Assembly: GCF_000472665.1 (NCBI RefSeq)
Contig: NZ_AXAC01000033.1
Span: forward strand, 180-56,003
Reading direction: 5' to 3'
From: Acetobacterium malicum subsp. dehalogenans DSM 11527
Lineage (GTDB): Bacteria; Bacillota; Clostridia; Eubacteriales; Eubacteriaceae
DNA length: 55,824 nucleotides
A model generated the notes under the pieces. It did not search any database, was not told the DNA's origin, and was given only the letters and a program-made list of their open reading frames with translations. The translations under genes and the position numbers were made by a program. Below are positions 1 through 8,996 of this stretch, in pieces. Every line of letters begins with the position of its first letter. Position 1 is the stretch's first letter.

Positions 1-626
1 GTATCACGAACTGGATCGGGAACCCAGGTATCAACTGCGGTCATCAGTTCAACAATTTTGTCTCCCCATGGGCCGTCTGGATCTTCTAAGGCTCTTAACG
101 CAGATCCTGGGATGATTGGTGTATCATCGCCTGGGAAATCATATTCGTCAAGCAGTTCACGAACTTCCATTTCAACTAATTCCAGTAATTCTTCGTCGTC
201 GACCATATCAACTTTGTTTAAGAAAACAACGATGTATGGTACGCCTACCTGACGGCTTAACAGGATATGTTCACGTGTCTGTGGCATGGGGCCATCAGCC
301 GCACTAACAACCAGGATAGCACCGTCCATTTGAGCAGCACCGGTGATCATGTTCTTAACATAATCGGCATGGCCTGGGCAGTCAACGTGTGCATAGTGAC
401 GCGCTGCAGTTTCATATTCAACGTGAGCGGTTGAAATGGTGATTCCACGTTCTCTTTCTTCTGGGGCTTTATCGATATTTTCGAATGCTACGGCTTCCCC
501 TGTTCCAAATCGCTTGTTTAATACAGATGTGATCGCCGCTGTTAATGTGGTTTTACCATGATCGACATGACCAATTGTTCCAACATTTACATGGGGCTTA
601 TTTCTTTCAAATTTTGACTTTGCCAT
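1..626 (-). CDS. tuf: Elongation factor Tu, partial (5' part of gene)
   Basis: GTPase that brings aminoacyl-tRNA to the ribosome. The first 208 or so residues are present; the gene runs off the left edge. Visible motifs are the P-loop GHVDHGKT (about residues 19-26), DCPGHADYV and NKVD, all intact. The start at 626 is set by an AAGGAG-type site just upstream. It lies downstream of tRNA-Tyr and tRNA-Thr on the same strand with no terminator between, so it is probably cotranscribed with them from the promoter at 893-921. Confidence 0.97.
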   Translation of the reverse strand, partial: MAKSKFERNKPHVNVGTIGHVDHGKTTLTAAITSVLNKRFGTGEAVAFENIDKAPEERERGITISTAHVEYETAARHYAHVDCPGHADYVKNMITGAAQMDGAILVVSAADGPMPQTREHILLSRQVGVPYIVVFLNKVDMVDDEELLELVEMEVRELLDEYDFPGDDTPIIPGSALRALEDPDGPWGDKIVELMTAVDTWVPDPVRD

Positions 627-696
627 TTGTATTCTCCTTAAAAATCTAAATATTATCGTTTTACTACTATGTCAATTTTAATTTATGATATAAAAA

Positions 697-772
697 TGGA
701 GCCCTCATCCGGATTTGAACCGGAGACCCCCACCTTACCATGGTGGTGCTCTACCTACTGAGCTATGAGGGC
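697..772 (-). tRNA. tRNA-Thr (anticodon GGU)
   Basis: Full cloverleaf on the minus strand: 7-bp acceptor stem GCCCTCA/TGAGGGC, anticodon loop ATGGTAA and TTCAAAT T-loop. The 3' CCA is encoded (697-699). It lies between tRNA-Tyr and tuf. Confidence 0.96.
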
Positions 773-782
773 TTATAATAAA

Positions 783-867
783 TGGTGGGAGAAGATGGTT
801 TCGAACCATCGTAGACGTCGTCAACGGATTTACAGTCCGCCCCCTTTAGCCACTCGGGCATTCTCCC
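783..867 (-). tRNA. tRNA-Tyr (anticodon GUA)
   Basis: Long-variable-arm (class II) tRNA on the minus strand, with acceptor GGGAGAA, anticodon loop CTGTAAA and encoded CCA (783-785). It is the first RNA after the promoter at 893-921. Confidence 0.96.
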
Positions 868-892
868 ACTTGCTTATTAATTCAGCTTCTCT

Positions 893-921
893 ATAATAGT
901 TTGTTTTAGCTTTTTTGTCAA
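893..921 (-). promoter_or_regulatory. Promoter of the tRNA-Tyr/tRNA-Thr/tuf transcript
   Basis: On the minus strand, -35 TTGACA (916-921), a 17-nt spacer and -10 TATTAT (893-898), about 25 nt ahead of tRNA-Tyr. A consensus -35 and ideal spacing suit a stable-RNA and EF-Tu promoter. Confidence 0.8.
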
Positions 922-928
922 CTGTTTT

Positions 929-1537
929 TTATATTTTTTTACCAATTTTTTTTCGAATTCGTTGTAAAGCATTATCCACCGATTTATTTCCACAGTCCAA
1001 AGCTCGGGAAATCTCGTAGTAGGATGCCCCCTGAATATAGTAGGCAAGCACTTTTTTCTCAAAACTGGACAATTCCCGTTTAACATCAATCATCAATTGT
1101 TCCAATTCTTCGGCTTTGATTAATTCTACCCCGGGTTCTACACTTTTTTTTGCGGCCAGCCGGTCGATAATAATATTTTGGGGTTCTTCTTCTGAGACCG
1201 CCGCATAGATGGACACCGAATTATTCAAAAGCATATGTTTCTGGCGGTTGGCTGAACTGATAGCCGTTTGTATTTGACGTTCAATACAGAGATTGGCAAA
1301 GGTCGAAAACTGCGCTTCCCGATCCGGGCGAAAGTCCCAAATAGCTTTGAGCAAACCAATCATCCCTTCCTGGATCAAATCTTCGTTGTCCCCACCGACC
1401 AGATAATAGGACCGGGCCCGGATCAGAACATTCTTTCGATATTTTTCCAGCAAGAATTCTTCAGCTTCCTTGTCCCCCTGCTGGGCACGATGCACTATTT
1501 CTGATTCTGATATTTTATCATTGTTCATCTTTACCAT
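929..1537 (-). CDS. sigH: RNA polymerase sigma-H factor (Spo0H type)
   Basis: Sigma-70 family factor of 202 aa, the usual SigH size. Region 2 is clear: an EDLIQEGMIGLLKAIWDF core followed by FSTFANLCIERQI. A region 4 helix-turn-helix closes the protein. In Bacillus and clostridia SigH starts the transition to sporulation, and the neighbours yacP and rlmB are its usual upstream genes. An AGGAC site sits six bases before the ATG at 1537. Sporulation itself cannot be judged from this window. Confidence 0.92.
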   Translation of the reverse strand: MVKMNNDKISESEIVHRAQQGDKEAEEFLLEKYRKNVLIRARSYYLVGGDNEDLIQEGMIGLLKAIWDFRPDREAQFSTFANLCIERQIQTAISSANRQKHMLLNNSVSIYAAVSEEEPQNIIIDRLAAKKSVEPGVELIKAEELEQLMIDVKRELSSFEKKVLAYYIQGASYYEISRALDCGNKSVDNALQRIRKKIGKKI

Positions 1538-1549
1538 TTTGTCCTCGCA

Positions 1550-2062
1550 TTATTCTTTAACGCGCATTTTGTTAAATTGATCCAGGGTCTCAGCATCTAA
1601 AAAATCACTGAGCTTGACCCCTTGTTTTTGGACACTTTTTTTCTTGTCATCCCGAAAGTTTTTTAACGTTGCTTCCATATCCTGGATCAGCTCCCGGACC
1701 GGAACCCGTTCGGCGCCACTGGCCATCACCATCTGCTGCAAGGTAAAATCCGATGTCACCACCCGGACGCTGTAAGCTTTAGGCAGGCTGTAAACCAGTT
1801 TTTCAATATAGCTGTCCGCAGTTTTGTTCTTTTCGGTAAAAACCACCTTGATCCGACCCACCAGCTCTTCCCGTTTTTCCAGGGATTGCTGCTGATAGGC
1901 ATCGAAAACAAGGATGGTTTCCCATCCTTTGAATCCGCTGTAGCCATTTAAATCATTGATCAGCTGTACCCGGGCCTCTTCCAGCTGAATCTCTGAAAGA
2001 CGTTTTAAATCATCTGAACCATGGATGACATTATAGCCGTCCACAATTAATATGGTTTTCAT
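1550..2062 (-). CDS. yacP: NYN-domain ribosome-associated endoribonuclease, YacP/Rae1 family
   Basis: This 170-aa protein has the NYN/PIN-like fold signature: LIVDGYNVIHG at the N terminus and conserved acidic residues in ILVFDAYQQ and KTADSYIEKL. Bacillus Rae1 (YacP) cuts mRNA in the ribosomal A site; the same role is inferred here by family. The ATG overlaps the rlmB stop (ATGA), so the two are probably translationally coupled. Confidence 0.88.
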   Translation of the reverse strand: MKTILIVDGYNVIHGSDDLKRLSEIQLEEARVQLINDLNGYSGFKGWETILVFDAYQQQSLEKREELVGRIKVVFTEKNKTADSYIEKLVYSLPKAYSVRVVTSDFTLQQMVMASGAERVPVRELIQDMEATLKNFRDDKKKSVQKQGVKLSDFLDAETLDQFNKMRVKE

Positions 2063-3045
2063 TGAAATCGCTGTTTGGCAGCCTCTGCAAAAATGATCGC
2101 TGCTGCTGCCGAAGCATTAAAGGATTCGATCTCGCCATGGACGGGAATGGATACTGAAAAATCGCATTGTTTTTTAACTTTTTCGCTGATTCCAGTGCCT
2201 TCATTACCGATGACAATAGCCAGCGAGCCTTTATAGTCAGCTTTATAGTAAGGATTGCCCTTCATGTCAGTCGACATGATCCAGAACCCTTTTTTCTTAA
2301 GTTCATCAATCGTCTGGCTGAGATTGGTCACCTTGACAATCGGGGTGTGTGATACCGCCCCGGATGAAGCTTTTACCGAAACAGCCGTCAAAGAAGCGGA
2401 TCGTCGGTTGGGAATAATCACACCGTCCGCCCCGCAAATATTGGCACTCCTTATTATTGCGCCCAGATTGTGAGGATCAGTTAAATGATCCAAAATAACA
2501 ATAAAGGGGTCTCGTCCCTTGGCTTTAGCATGATTGAGAATATCCTGCAGGTTACTGTATGGGAATGGCGCCATCAGTGCCACAATCCCCTGATGAACCT
2601 GACCGTCGGCCAGGTACTCCAGTCTGGCTTTTTCAACTGAATGGATAATGATATTCTGTTTTTTGGCCATATCGGTAATCTTTTTGAGGACATGATCGGT
2701 GTTGTCTTTTAAGATCAACAATTTATCAATTTCCTGACCAGAACGGAGGGCTTCCATAACCGGGTTTTTTCCCACGACTATAAAAGTTTCTTCAGTTACG
2801 CCATCATCTTCGCGATTAAAGCCCTCATGCTTGCGCGGCGGTTTCCGATCGTCAAAGCGACGGGGTCCACGATCTTCTTTGGGACCTCTGCTGTCAAATT
2901 TGCGCGGCTTTTTATCGTCCTTGGCGCCACGTTCTTCAAACTTACGGGGCTTTTTATCGCCTTTTGAAGTGTTGTCATTTTTCTTGCTTCGGGGCTTATC
3001 ACTGGTCTTGCTGCTATTCGATCGACTATTTGATACTTTTTTCAT
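2059..3045 (-). CDS. rlmB: 23S rRNA (guanosine-2'-O-)-methyltransferase RlmB / TrmH family
   Basis: SPOUT-class 2'-O-methyltransferase of 328 aa. The C-terminal half has the family motifs (IPNRRSASLT, IVIGNEGTGIS, IPVHGEIESFNASAAAA) that form the trefoil knot and bind S-adenosylmethionine. The first 85 or so residues are a low-complexity, highly charged extension in which a KPRKFEERG-like unit recurs about three times; it is probably disordered and RNA-binding. The RlmB family methylates G2251 of 23S rRNA. It is followed by yacP with a 4-nt overlap. Confidence 0.93.
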   Translation of the reverse strand: MKKVSNSRSNSSKTSDKPRSKKNDNTSKGDKKPRKFEERGAKDDKKPRKFDSRGPKEDRGPRRFDDRKPPRKHEGFNREDDGVTEETFIVVGKNPVMEALRSGQEIDKLLILKDNTDHVLKKITDMAKKQNIIIHSVEKARLEYLADGQVHQGIVALMAPFPYSNLQDILNHAKAKGRDPFIVILDHLTDPHNLGAIIRSANICGADGVIIPNRRSASLTAVSVKASSGAVSHTPIVKVTNLSQTIDELKKKGFWIMSTDMKGNPYYKADYKGSLAIVIGNEGTGISEKVKKQCDFSVSIPVHGEIESFNASAAAAIIFAEAAKQRFQ

Positions 3046-3116
3046 CTTTTCACCTATTCTTTTATTTTAATTCGATTTACTTCATGATAAATCGCTTCTT
3101 GCATTGTTTTGCGGTA

Positions 3117-4310
3117 TTATTCGGTTATTTCGGTTGTATTGATAAGGACTTCTGCCGCTTCATCCATTTTCCGTTTTCGCGGTGGTAACGGCCCATAATA
3201 CTGGTAGTAATGGGTCTTGATATCGCCATTATAAAGTTTTCTATTTTTGGTTGAGGCTTCGCCAAAGAATTTCTCAAACTTTTCATACCCGGTAATAATA
3301 AAGTAGGACCAGTCCTCCAGGCTTCTAAAAACCTTGCCCATATCCCGATACAAACGCTGGATTTCTTTTTCTTCACCAATCCGTTCGCCATAGGGTGGGT
3401 TGGTGATAATGACCCCATATTTTTTCTTGGTGGAAATGGACTGGACCGGCAATTTCTGAAAAGCAACCAGATCAGCGACCCCTGCCAGTTCAGCATTGGT
3501 TCGCGCCTGTTTCAGGGCGTCCGCATCACAGTCGGAGCCCAGCAGCAAAAATTCCTTATCGTTAATGGCCTCCCGAGCTTCCTGTCGGGCTTGTTCCCAT
3601 AACTCAGCGGGAATGGCGTCCCAGGTTTCAGAAACAAAATCACGCTTCAGACCAGGGGCAATATTTTTACCGATCAGCGCCGCTTCAATGACAATCGTTC
3701 CGGAACCACACAGAGGATCCAGAAAAACCCGATCCGGCCGCCAGCGGGATAGATAAACCAGGGCTGCTGAGATGGTTTCTTTCAGCGGCGCCTCATTTCC
3801 ATATTGACGGTACCCGCGCTTATTAAGACCGGAGCCACTGGTATCGATAGACAGAGTGACCTCATCCTTTAGAATTTGAATATGAATCGGATACTTGCCG
3901 CCATTCTCATCAAACCATTCGACATGGTATTTCGATTTTAAGCGTTCCACCACTGCTTTTTTGACAATCCGCTGACCGTCAGATTTACTGAACAGAGTCG
4001 ATTTGACGCTGGTGATTTTAGCCGCCGGAAATTCTCCGTCAACGGGGATCCAGTTTTCCCAGGGCAGCGCCTTTGTTTTCTCAAACAATTCATCAAAGGT
4101 TTCGGCTTTAAAGCGACCAATCTCCAACAGTACCCGATCGGCACAGCGGAGCCACAGGTTTGACCGGGGAATCGCTTCTAATGGACCGGCATAACGGATT
4201 TTTCCATTCTCAACTTCCGTTACTTCGTATCCCAATTTTTTTATTTCGTCCTTTACCACACTTTCGATTCCAAAAGCGACTGTGGCAATTAAATTTACTA
4301 TTTTCGGCAT
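3117..4310 (-). CDS. THUMP-domain class I RNA methyltransferase (RlmL/YpsC type)
   Basis: This 397-aa protein has an N-terminal THUMP domain (about residues 50-160) and a Rossmann methyltransferase domain. The SAM-binding motif DPLCGSGTIVIEAAL and the N6-guanine/adenine catalytic motif NPPYGER are both intact. The length matches Firmicute YpsC-like enzymes, which correspond to the N-terminal half of E. coli RlmKL (m2G2445). The exact target base is inferred. The 71-nt gap to rlmB holds nothing recognisable. Confidence 0.9.
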   Translation of the reverse strand: MPKIVNLIATVAFGIESVVKDEIKKLGYEVTEVENGKIRYAGPLEAIPRSNLWLRCADRVLLEIGRFKAETFDELFEKTKALPWENWIPVDGEFPAAKITSVKSTLFSKSDGQRIVKKAVVERLKSKYHVEWFDENGGKYPIHIQILKDEVTLSIDTSGSGLNKRGYRQYGNEAPLKETISAALVYLSRWRPDRVFLDPLCGSGTIVIEAALIGKNIAPGLKRDFVSETWDAIPAELWEQARQEAREAINDKEFLLLGSDCDADALKQARTNAELAGVADLVAFQKLPVQSISTKKKYGVIITNPPYGERIGEEKEIQRLYRDMGKVFRSLEDWSYFIITGYEKFEKFFGEASTKNRKLYNGDIKTHYYQYYGPLPPRKRKMDEAAEVLINTTEITE

Positions 4311-4427
4311 TCATTTTTCCTTTATCGTTATTTTTGATCCATTTCAAACTATCAATATTACATTATAGCATAAGATTTCAATTTATTCTTAAAAATATCG
4401 ATATCTTAACAAAAAAGCGAAAACAAA

Positions 4428-4456
4428 ACACCGGTATGACCATCGCATACCGGTGT
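4428..4456 (-). terminator. Intrinsic terminator after hisS
   Basis: Perfect 11-bp inverted repeat ACACCGGTATG / CATACCGGTGT with a 7-nt loop. On the minus strand it is followed by TTTGTTTT and a second T-run. It ends the tyrS-hisS transcript and separates it from the THUMP methyltransferase gene. Confidence 0.85.
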
Positions 4457-4470
4457 GTGGGTAATAAAAA

Positions 4471-5715
4471 TTAATTTTCCTGAAATTTCTTTATTTCTTC
4501 ATCCCGGCCAAAGACCAGAAAACCTTGATATTGTCCATTATCCCAGACAGCGATCTGTTTGCCGAATTTTTTCTTCATCGCGACCAGATTCACCAGGTAG
4601 CCTTTGCTCCGCCAGAGATCGCCGGCACCGATGACATCCACCATGTTACTGGTTTGGGGGTCATAGAACAGAATCACTGCCGGGTCAACCTGCCGGGCAT
4701 CTTGCTGTTCTTCCATGAGAATGGTAATAATCCGTTCGAAGCCAATCGAAAAACCAACCGCTGGCACGGAAACCTTGTTGTATTTCCCGATCATGTTGTC
4801 ATAACGGCCGCCGCCGGCAATGGAATAACCATAGGGGCCATAACTGACTTCAAAGATCAGACCGGTATAATAACCCATGCCCCGGATCAGCGAAAAGTCA
4901 AACACGACTTCAAATTGTTCTTTGGCCAGGGTTTTGACGGCGTTAATCACCTCGGTTAATTCGCCGATGGCAGCGGTATCTTCCACCCACTGCTCCAAAT
5001 TGTCCAGATTAATGCCGGTAACACAAGCCATCAGCTTATCTACTTGTTCCTGCTCGTGTCCCTTTTCCAACAATTCGCCGGTTACCCCAGCGACTCCGAT
5101 TTTATCCATTTTATCGAGTGCAATACAGACTGTTCCGACCTGATCCGCAGCAAATCCCGCTTTTATAATGACTTCACTCAAGAGCTGGCGATGATTCACT
5201 TTTATCGTGAACCCGGCAAATCCCATCGTCAGCAACGCTTTAGCGGTGGTATCCATCAGCTCAATCTCAGCCGAAACGGTGGGATCGCCGATAATATCGA
5301 TATCACATTGTTTAAAGGCCCGGAATCGTCCTTTCTGAGGCCGTTCCGCTCGAAAGACGTTACCAATCTGAATGGCCTTAAACGGGGTTTCCAGCCCTTC
5401 CTGATTATTTGAATAGAAACGGCTCAGCGGCAAGGTCAGATCAAAGCGCAAACCCATATCGCAAAGATCCGACACCCCGGCGTCCTGATTTAGTACCAAC
5501 TTTTCGCCACGCTTCAAAATGGTAAAGAGCATCTTTAAATTCTCGCCCCCATCACTGCCCAGCAGTAATTCCAGATTTTCCATTACCGGAGTTTCGATCC
5601 GGCTGAACCCATGAGCACGGTAAACTGCCAATATCTGTTGTTCCAACCGATCCCGAATTTTCATTTCCTCGGGCAAAATATCCCGGGTCCCTCTAACAGG
5701 TTTTGAACTGATCAT
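4471..5715 (-). CDS. hisS: Histidyl-tRNA synthetase (HisS family)
   Basis: Class II synthetase of 414 aa that charges tRNA-His. Motif 1 region PVRGTRDILP, motif 2 FRAERPQKGRFRAFKQ and motif 3 GGGRYD are all present, and about 85 C-terminal residues fit an anticodon-binding domain. The histidine-binding loop reads RGMGYYTG where most enzymes have RGLDYYTG, a variant that also recalls the HisZ regulatory paralogues. Because motif 2 and the C-terminal domain are kept, an active synthetase is preferred over HisZ. It lies 12 nt after tyrS, so one operon is likely. No T-box leader is seen. Confidence 0.8.
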   Translation of the reverse strand: MISSKPVRGTRDILPEEMKIRDRLEQQILAVYRAHGFSRIETPVMENLELLLGSDGGENLKMLFTILKRGEKLVLNQDAGVSDLCDMGLRFDLTLPLSRFYSNNQEGLETPFKAIQIGNVFRAERPQKGRFRAFKQCDIDIIGDPTVSAEIELMDTTAKALLTMGFAGFTIKVNHRQLLSEVIIKAGFAADQVGTVCIALDKMDKIGVAGVTGELLEKGHEQEQVDKLMACVTGINLDNLEQWVEDTAAIGELTEVINAVKTLAKEQFEVVFDFSLIRGMGYYTGLIFEVSYGPYGYSIAGGGRYDNMIGKYNKVSVPAVGFSIGFERIITILMEEQQDARQVDPAVILFYDPQTSNMVDVIGAGDLWRSKGYLVNLVAMKKKFGKQIAVWDNGQYQGFLVFGRDEEIKKFQEN

Positions 5716-5726
5716 CTGGTCACCTT

Positions 5727-6953
5727 CTATACTAGATTAATTTGCTTGAATGCTTTTTTGCCCTTTTTCAGAACAATTTTTCCATCTTTAAAATCTGCCG
5801 GAGTTACCAGCAGCTTAAAATCGGTTACTTTTTCGCCGTTTAGCAGCACCCCGCCCTGTCCAATTAAGCGCCGTCCCTCGCTGCGGGTGGGAATCAGCTT
5901 GGCCACTTCCAATAAAGCCACGATTTCCATTCCTTCACCCAGTTCCGTTTTTAGCAACTCGACACTGGGTATCTCAGCATCCCCCTGATCTCCGGCAAAA
6001 AGTTTGCGGGCAGCATTTTGTGCTTCCTGGGCGGCTTCCGTGCCGTGAATAATCTCGGTGACCGTAAATGCCAGGATTTCCTTGGCCTGGTTAATTTCAG
6101 AATCTTTAAGAGCACCCAGTCGACGCACCTCGTCCATCGGAATAAAGGTCAGCAGAGCCAGACATTTTTCCACATCAGCATCGGCAATGTTTCGCCAGTA
6201 CTGGTAAAATTCATAGGGTGATGTTTTGTCAGGATCCAGCCACAACGCTCCTTTAGCTGTTTTTCCCATTTTAATGCCTTCACTGGTGGTCAGCAGCGAG
6301 AAGGTCATCCCGAAGACCTGCTCGGCATCTTTCCGCCGGACCAGTTCAACCCCGGCAATGATGTTGGACCACTGATCATTACCACCAAACTGCATTTTAC
6401 AGCGCTGTTCTTTATGTAAAACATAAAAATCATAGGCCTGAAGCAACATATAATTAAATTCCAGAAAGGTCAGTCCTTTTTCCAGCCGTGATTTATAACA
6501 ATCAGCCGTCAGCATCCGATTAACGGAAAAATGGGCTCCGATTTCCCGTAAAAAGTCAATGTAATTAAGAGGTAGCAGCCACTGGGCATTATTAAGCATC
6601 ACCGCCTTGTCATCTTCAAAGGTCAGAAATTTTTCAAAGACCTTTTTAAATTTTTCACCATTTTCGGCAATCCGTTCCGGCGTCATTACCTGACGCATAT
6701 CAGTCCGGCCCGATGGATCGCCAATCATCGTGGTTCCGCCACCGATCAGGGCAATCGGACGATGACCATGCCGTTGCATATGAGCCATCACCATGATCTG
6801 GATGAAATGGCCAATATGAAGGCTGTCCGCCGTTGGATCAAAACCAATATAGAAAGAGACGGATTCTTCCGCCAATAGTTTTTTTATTTCTTCTTCGTGG
6901 GTACATTGTTCAATAAAGCCCCGCTCCTGCAATACATCAAATACACTTTCCAT
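5727..6953 (-). CDS. tyrS: Tyrosyl-tRNA synthetase
   Basis: Class I synthetase of 408 aa. The HIGH motif (HIGH at 46-49) and the KMSKS loop (as KMGKT, near residue 232) are visible. A C-terminal S4 RNA-binding domain ([14 protein letters not shown]) completes the usual bacterial layout. AAGGA lies nine bases before the ATG. The 67-nt gap upstream is too short for a T-box riboswitch, although tyrS in many Firmicutes has one. Confidence 0.96.
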   Translation of the reverse strand: MESVFDVLQERGFIEQCTHEEEIKKLLAEESVSFYIGFDPTADSLHIGHFIQIMVMAHMQRHGHRPIALIGGGTTMIGDPSGRTDMRQVMTPERIAENGEKFKKVFEKFLTFEDDKAVMLNNAQWLLPLNYIDFLREIGAHFSVNRMLTADCYKSRLEKGLTFLEFNYMLLQAYDFYVLHKEQRCKMQFGGNDQWSNIIAGVELVRRKDAEQVFGMTFSLLTTSEGIKMGKTAKGALWLDPDKTSPYEFYQYWRNIADADVEKCLALLTFIPMDEVRRLGALKDSEINQAKEILAFTVTEIIHGTEAAQEAQNAARKLFAGDQGDAEIPSVELLKTELGEGMEIVALLEVAKLIPTRSEGRRLIGQGGVLLNGEKVTDFKLLVTPADFKDGKIVLKKGKKAFKQINLV

Positions 6954-7020
6954 TAATCTATGTCCTTTCCTTGTTCAAAGGGGTCTTCCCCCGCAATCAT
7001 GCTAATTTTACTGTTGCCGA

Positions 7021-8235
7021 TTATTCCAGTGGCTGCTCTAGCTGTTCTTTTTTGTGTTCCCAACGGGTTAACGCTTCTTCAAAAAAGACTTTAATCACAG
7101 CAAACATCGGAATCGCTACAAACATGCCCAAAACGCCAAAGAGACTGCCACCGACAATAACCGAGAACAACACCCAGAAGGGATTGAGCTCAACAATTTT
7201 CCCCAGCACATTGGGAGCTAGAACGTTGCCGTCAAACTGCTGCACCACCAGAATCCAGATACCCACCCAAAGGGCCTTGGCCGGCTCATCAATAAAGGTA
7301 ATGATCACCGCCGGAACTGCTCCAATAATCGGGCCAAAATAGGGAATCACGTTGGTTATGGCCACAATCACCCCAAATAAGGGGGCATATTCCACGCCGA
7401 TCACCAGCAGTCCCAGATAAAACAGAAATCCAATCAACATCGAGGTTAATATTTTTCCAGTGAAATACTTGTAAAATATTTCATCAATAGTCAGGATCGC
7501 CCAGTGTGATCCGTTGTACAAGGTCTTATTCAGCACCGCTTTGGCAAACCGATCGACCTGATCACTGATTTTTTCTTTATCCAGCATCAAATAGAGTCCC
7601 ACGAAAAAGACAATAAAGAAACTGATAACAAAACCAATGGTTCCTTTTAAAAAGACAAAAGCAAAATTTCCGAGGTTTTTAATGGAATCCGGATTTGTCC
7701 CAAAATATGACGTGATCTGATTGAGAACATCCATTGCCGTCATATTTTGCAGACTGTCAATGGCTACTTTCAGTTCGGTTAAAATATCCTTTGCGGCACC
7801 GCCTTTGGCCAGACTTTCACCCAAATAATTGTCAATGATTGTTAGGTATTGGGGGGTCTGGGCAATCAGACCAGTAAGACTTTCAATAACTGACGGAATG
7901 GTGGCGTAAAAAAACAAAACAATTAAAATAATCGTGATCACATAAACAATCAGGATTGATATCAGGCGGACCATCCGCCCCTGGTTCTGACTTTTGGGAA
8001 TTGTCTTGAATACAAACTTTTCAATCCCCCGCATTGGTCTGAACAGAAAATAGGCCAGCACCACGCCCACCAGAATGGGCATCAGTACTTCTAATGTGCC
8101 GGTAATTACCCCACCAATAGTGGCGGTAACCACCCCAAAGTTATCCAATAATTTATAGATCAAAAGTAGGATGAGGGCACCAACTAAAAAGTAGCTGTAT
8201 TTTTTGACAAGTTCCATATCTAATTTAAATTTCAA
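7021..8235 (-). CDS. AI-2E/PerM-family membrane permease (YtvI-like)
   Basis: Polytopic membrane protein of about 404 aa, with some seven hydrophobic stretches and the family's central soluble segment before a GPIIGAVPAVIITF-like membrane pair. Family members include export proteins (TqsA), Na+/H+ antiporters and sporulation protein YtvI; substrate is unknown. The start is taken as TTG at 8235, because GGAGG lies five bases before it. An ATG at 8253 is upstream of that ribosome site and an ATG at 8217 is too far from it. Confidence 0.8.
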   Translation of the reverse strand: MKFKLDMELVKKYSYFLVGALILLLIYKLLDNFGVVTATIGGVITGTLEVLMPILVGVVLAYFLFRPMRGIEKFVFKTIPKSQNQGRMVRLISILIVYVITIILIVLFFYATIPSVIESLTGLIAQTPQYLTIIDNYLGESLAKGGAAKDILTELKVAIDSLQNMTAMDVLNQITSYFGTNPDSIKNLGNFAFVFLKGTIGFVISFFIVFFVGLYLMLDKEKISDQVDRFAKAVLNKTLYNGSHWAILTIDEIFYKYFTGKILTSMLIGFLFYLGLLVIGVEYAPLFGVIVAITNVIPYFGPIIGAVPAVIITFIDEPAKALWVGIWILVVQQFDGNVLAPNVLGKIVELNPFWVLFSVIVGGSLFGVLGMFVAIPMFAVIKVFFEEALTRWEHKKEQLEQPLE

Positions 8236-8365
8236 AAGCTCCTCCGGTACCATTTTTAACTCGAATTATATCTTAACATTTAACTTGAAAAATTTAAAGC
8301 AGTTTCAAATAGATTCTTAAATTATGATTAAACTAAAATAAAACAACGATGAATTAAAGTTTTCC

Positions 8366-8394
8366 TTGTCTTTTAGAGCAAACTGTCATAATAT
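8366..8394 (+). promoter_or_regulatory. Likely promoter of lspA
   Basis: -35 TTGTCT (8366-8371), a 17-nt spacer and -10 TAATAT (8389-8394), 35 nt before the lspA start. It lies in the 193-nt divergent gap between the permease and lspA. Confidence 0.55.
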
Positions 8395-8428
8395 TTTTAT
8401 AGACAATTCTTTATATTTAGGAGAAATC

Positions 8429-8908
8429 ATGATCTATATCGCTATTATCCTTTTTGCTATCTTCCTTGATCAGTATTCCAAATACCTGATCATTGCACAT
8501 ATAAAACCCATTGATACACTACCCCTGATCCCCAATGTTTTTCATTTAACCTATGTCGAAAACACTGGCGCCGCATTTAGCCTGCTGACAAATAAACAGA
8601 TCTTTTTAATCCTGATGACCCTTGTTTTTATTGGTGTATTGATTTATTTCTTAATCAAAATACCCGATACAAAAGAGAATCGGATTATCAAAGTCTCACT
8701 TGCCTTTATCATCGGTGGCGCAGCTGGCAATCTATTGGATCGACTCCGTCTGAATTTTGTGGTGGATTTTCTTGACTTCCGGGTAATTAAATTTGCCATC
8801 TTTAATTTTGCCGATATTTTTGTGGTGTGTGGCAGCATTATTCTCGTCATCGCCTTGTTTAATAATAAGAATTTTTTGGAAAACAATAATTTCGGCCCCC
8901 TGGAATAA
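8429..8908 (+). CDS. lspA: Prolipoprotein signal peptidase (signal peptidase II)
   Basis: Aspartic membrane protease that removes signal peptides from lipoproteins. It has 159 aa and four membrane segments. Catalytic aspartates are Asp104 in GNLLDRL and Asp129 in FNFAD; the family motifs DQ.SK and NTGAAFS are also present. The start at 8429 is chosen because AGGAG lies five bases upstream; an upstream in-frame ATG at 8366 falls inside the presumed promoter. Confidence 0.94.
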   Translation: MIYIAIILFAIFLDQYSKYLIIAHIKPIDTLPLIPNVFHLTYVENTGAAFSLLTNKQIFLILMTLVFIGVLIYFLIKIPDTKENRIIKVSLAFIIGGAAGNLLDRLRLNFVVDFLDFRVIKFAIFNFADIFVVCGSIILVIALFNNKNFLENNNFGPLE

Positions 8909-8933
8909 ACCCATAAGATAAGAGTTTTCAAAT

Positions 8934-8987
8934 AAAACGCTTCCACGGATACAACTTCAATTGTTTTATCCCATGGAAGCGTTTTTT
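8934..8987. terminator. Bidirectional terminator between lspA and the GntR gene
   Basis: Inverted repeat AAAACGCTTCCA / TGGAAGCGTTTT with a long loop, flanked by T-runs on both strands. It lies between convergent genes and can end both transcripts. Confidence 0.8.
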
Positions 8988-8996
8988 ATGATCGCT

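Noticed and set aside
2831-3070. Plus-strand frame over the start of rlmB
   Set aside because: It mirrors the repeated basic extension of rlmB in the opposite strand; no ribosome site.
6954-7020. T-box riboswitch before tyrS
   Set aside because: Only 67 nt, without specifier stem, T-box sequence or a clear terminator/antiterminator pair.
8366-8428. Longer lspA with 21 extra N-terminal residues
   Set aside because: The upstream ATG overlaps the likely promoter and lacks a ribosome site, while ATG at 8429 has AGGAG.
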